From Forficula auricularia (lineage: Eukaryota > Arthropoda > Insecta > Dermaptera > Forficulidae): a stretch of DNA of 64,000 bases. Shown piece by piece: positions 62,717-64,000 of the stretch (positions are counted from its first letter, which is position 1; each line of letters starts with the position of its first letter). Location: NCBI GenBank assembly GCA_024734495.1, contig JALMQS010000055.1, forward strand, positions 14,169,189 to 14,233,188, given 5' to 3'. The notes below the pieces were generated by a model. That model was given only the letters and a program-made list of their open reading frames with translations. It searched no databases and was not told the origin of the DNA. A program made the position numbers and the translations under genes.

Positions 62717-63905
62717 TTAATATAAGTTACATCTCGCGAAAAACATTTCATTTATGAAAGTTATCAATGCCAAACCAAGACCAATAGATAGTATTATAAA
62801 TGCAACACTAAGATCGCCAATAGAAAAAACTTTCACTTTTTCAATTGCTCTTTCATGATTATTTGACATTTTCATCATTTTATTCCAAGCTTGGAGTTCA
62901 TCATACCATGAAAATAATCCATTTTCAACAAAACTGTAAAGTTTTAATAAAAATCTATCGTAAAACGGAAATCCTATTCCATAAGTGAAAATAAATAATG
63001 GGTAAGTGCCAACCTGCTCTTCCATTATATGCAGACTTTCTTGGTATTTAGGATTTTGATTAATCGAGTTTATGGCAGTTTGACATGGCAAAATTAATGC
63101 AATTTTCGAATCATGATAAACTGTATCGAGTGAAACAAGTGAAACATTTAATTTCTTTTCTTTTTTATCAAATTGTGTTGAAAACCATTTAAGATATATA
63201 TGATTTAAAACTGACAAATTTCTCTCAGTGTGATTTACCATCAAATCTTGACAAAACTTCAGTTCATGACAACGCACGGTGTAATTGCGATCCAAAAGTT
63301 GTTGAAGTTTGTTCGTGGGTGGATAACGCGAAGGCAACTGCAGATGTGAATACATCACAGACTGAAAGCCATTACTGAAGATAACCGAAGCCAACAAGAT
63401 GAACATAGTCAAAAATCGTAAATTTAATGATTTTTTAACAAAAATGGCACTGGAGCTCCGTGAAATATACAAACTCAACATAATTAAAAGACTATTGAAT
63501 AAAGAAGTGTGTCTAAAATCCATAATATACCAAAAAATTCCTGAAACAATCCACATTATAAAAAGAGCTATCCAAACATACATATCAAAACTACGAGGTA
63601 CAGCTTGCCATGATGGAAAAAATTCATTTTTTTGAACAACAACGCAATATGGCACTACATCAAATGTGGCTTCAAAATCAAATCCTTCTTCGATTGGAAA
63701 TTGCGGGACAAATAAGTAATTGTTAGATTCCGTAAGTTGTTCGAATTTTGAAAAATTCCAACTTTTAAATATATATTTTGCAAAATTCGATGCTCTTCCT
63801 TGAAATACATTATCATCGATGGGATTTTCTATGTCTATTTGACCATTAGACTCAAAAGACAAAGATCTCTTCCGCATGTTCTGCCTTTGATTGAAGTAGG
63901 CATAC
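62717..63905 (-). CDS. Ionotropic receptor, 3' exon of a second paralogue (5' part off window)
   Basis: The exon begins after an acceptor (TTATTTTTTAG|G at 63906/63905) and ends at the stop at 62717; about 395 codons. It covers the end of S1, TM1 (WIALFIMWIVSGIFWYIM), pore loop, TM2 (LTMFILLASVIFSNGFQSV), S2 and TM3 (VAFIILSIGLGLALITFI). It shares SNGFQSVMYSHLQ with IR gene 1, so both lack the canonical pore-exit motif. The upstream exon(s) lie to the right of the window. The same position is uninterrupted in gene 1. Similarity to gene 1 is much higher around TM1-TM2 than in the flanks. Likely a tandem-duplicated chemosensory channel. Confidence 0.87.
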
Positions 63906-64000
63906 CTAAAAAATAAATTTCCATTTTAAAATCAACTTAATTATTAACTTATTATCCTGCCAGATGCTAAATTTCATTTTTCCTTTTCAAAACAAAAATA

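Overview
This is an AT-rich insect nuclear genome window. The insect call rests on a classic six-cysteine odorant-binding protein (OBP) gene, two divergent ionotropic receptor (IR) genes and arthropod-type transposons. The order was not determined. No prokaryotic operon, CRISPR array or rRNA gene is visible.

Host genes. (1) A minus-strand orthologue of the WD40/TBC protein TBC1D31 (WDR67) runs from its ATG at 20824 to at least 2138. Ten exons with compatible phases were assembled by hand; the C-terminal half lies beyond position 1. (2) A divergent, plus-strand OBP gene of six exons spans 28705-47615, about 19 kb for roughly 143 codons. (3) A minus-strand intronless IR gene lies at 50654-52399. 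(4) The 3' exon of a paralogous IR gene lies at 62717-63905 and runs off the right edge. OBP and IRs are chemosensory genes; TBC1D31 is a centrosome/cilium-associated protein in animals. No operon-like coupling is implied.

The rest is mostly mobile DNA, often nested. In TBC1D31 intron 9 (2272-9887) a Penelope-like retroelement carries a GIY-YIG endonuclease remnant and a hammerhead-ribozyme-like motif. It is split by a Helitron (3301-6917). The Helitron holds a Tc1 transposon four bases from its 5' end and a TA-flanked MITE, whose empty site survives in a second Helitron copy at 21354-21816. Intron 4 of the same gene holds a TA-flanked inverted-repeat element (12637-13992) with another repeat inside it. 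Between TBC1D31 and the OBP lie a decayed mariner, two non-LTR retrotransposon fragments, SINE-like units and a small palindromic MITE.

The most striking locus is OBP intron 3. A MULE-like inverted-repeat element (36902-44772, 9-bp target duplication) contains an intact Ty3/gypsy retrotransposon (37052-44131, 4-bp duplication). The 5' LTR of that retrotransposon is interrupted by a 1,987-bp element (37160-39146, 8-bp duplication) encoding an intact four-exon, 220-residue THAP-domain protein with no visible transposase. Removing the insert leaves a 177-bp 5' LTR that reads the same as the 3' LTR, so both insertions look young.

Other OBP introns hold foldback elements, a hAT deletion derivative and a Mutator-type transposase exon. 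Downstream come another hAT-like element with LINE debris inside, a tRNA-like palindrome (56460-57170) and an R2-type LINE fragment (61340-61775). All exon models, alignments and family calls were made by eye from the sequence and from remembered family features; no search was run.
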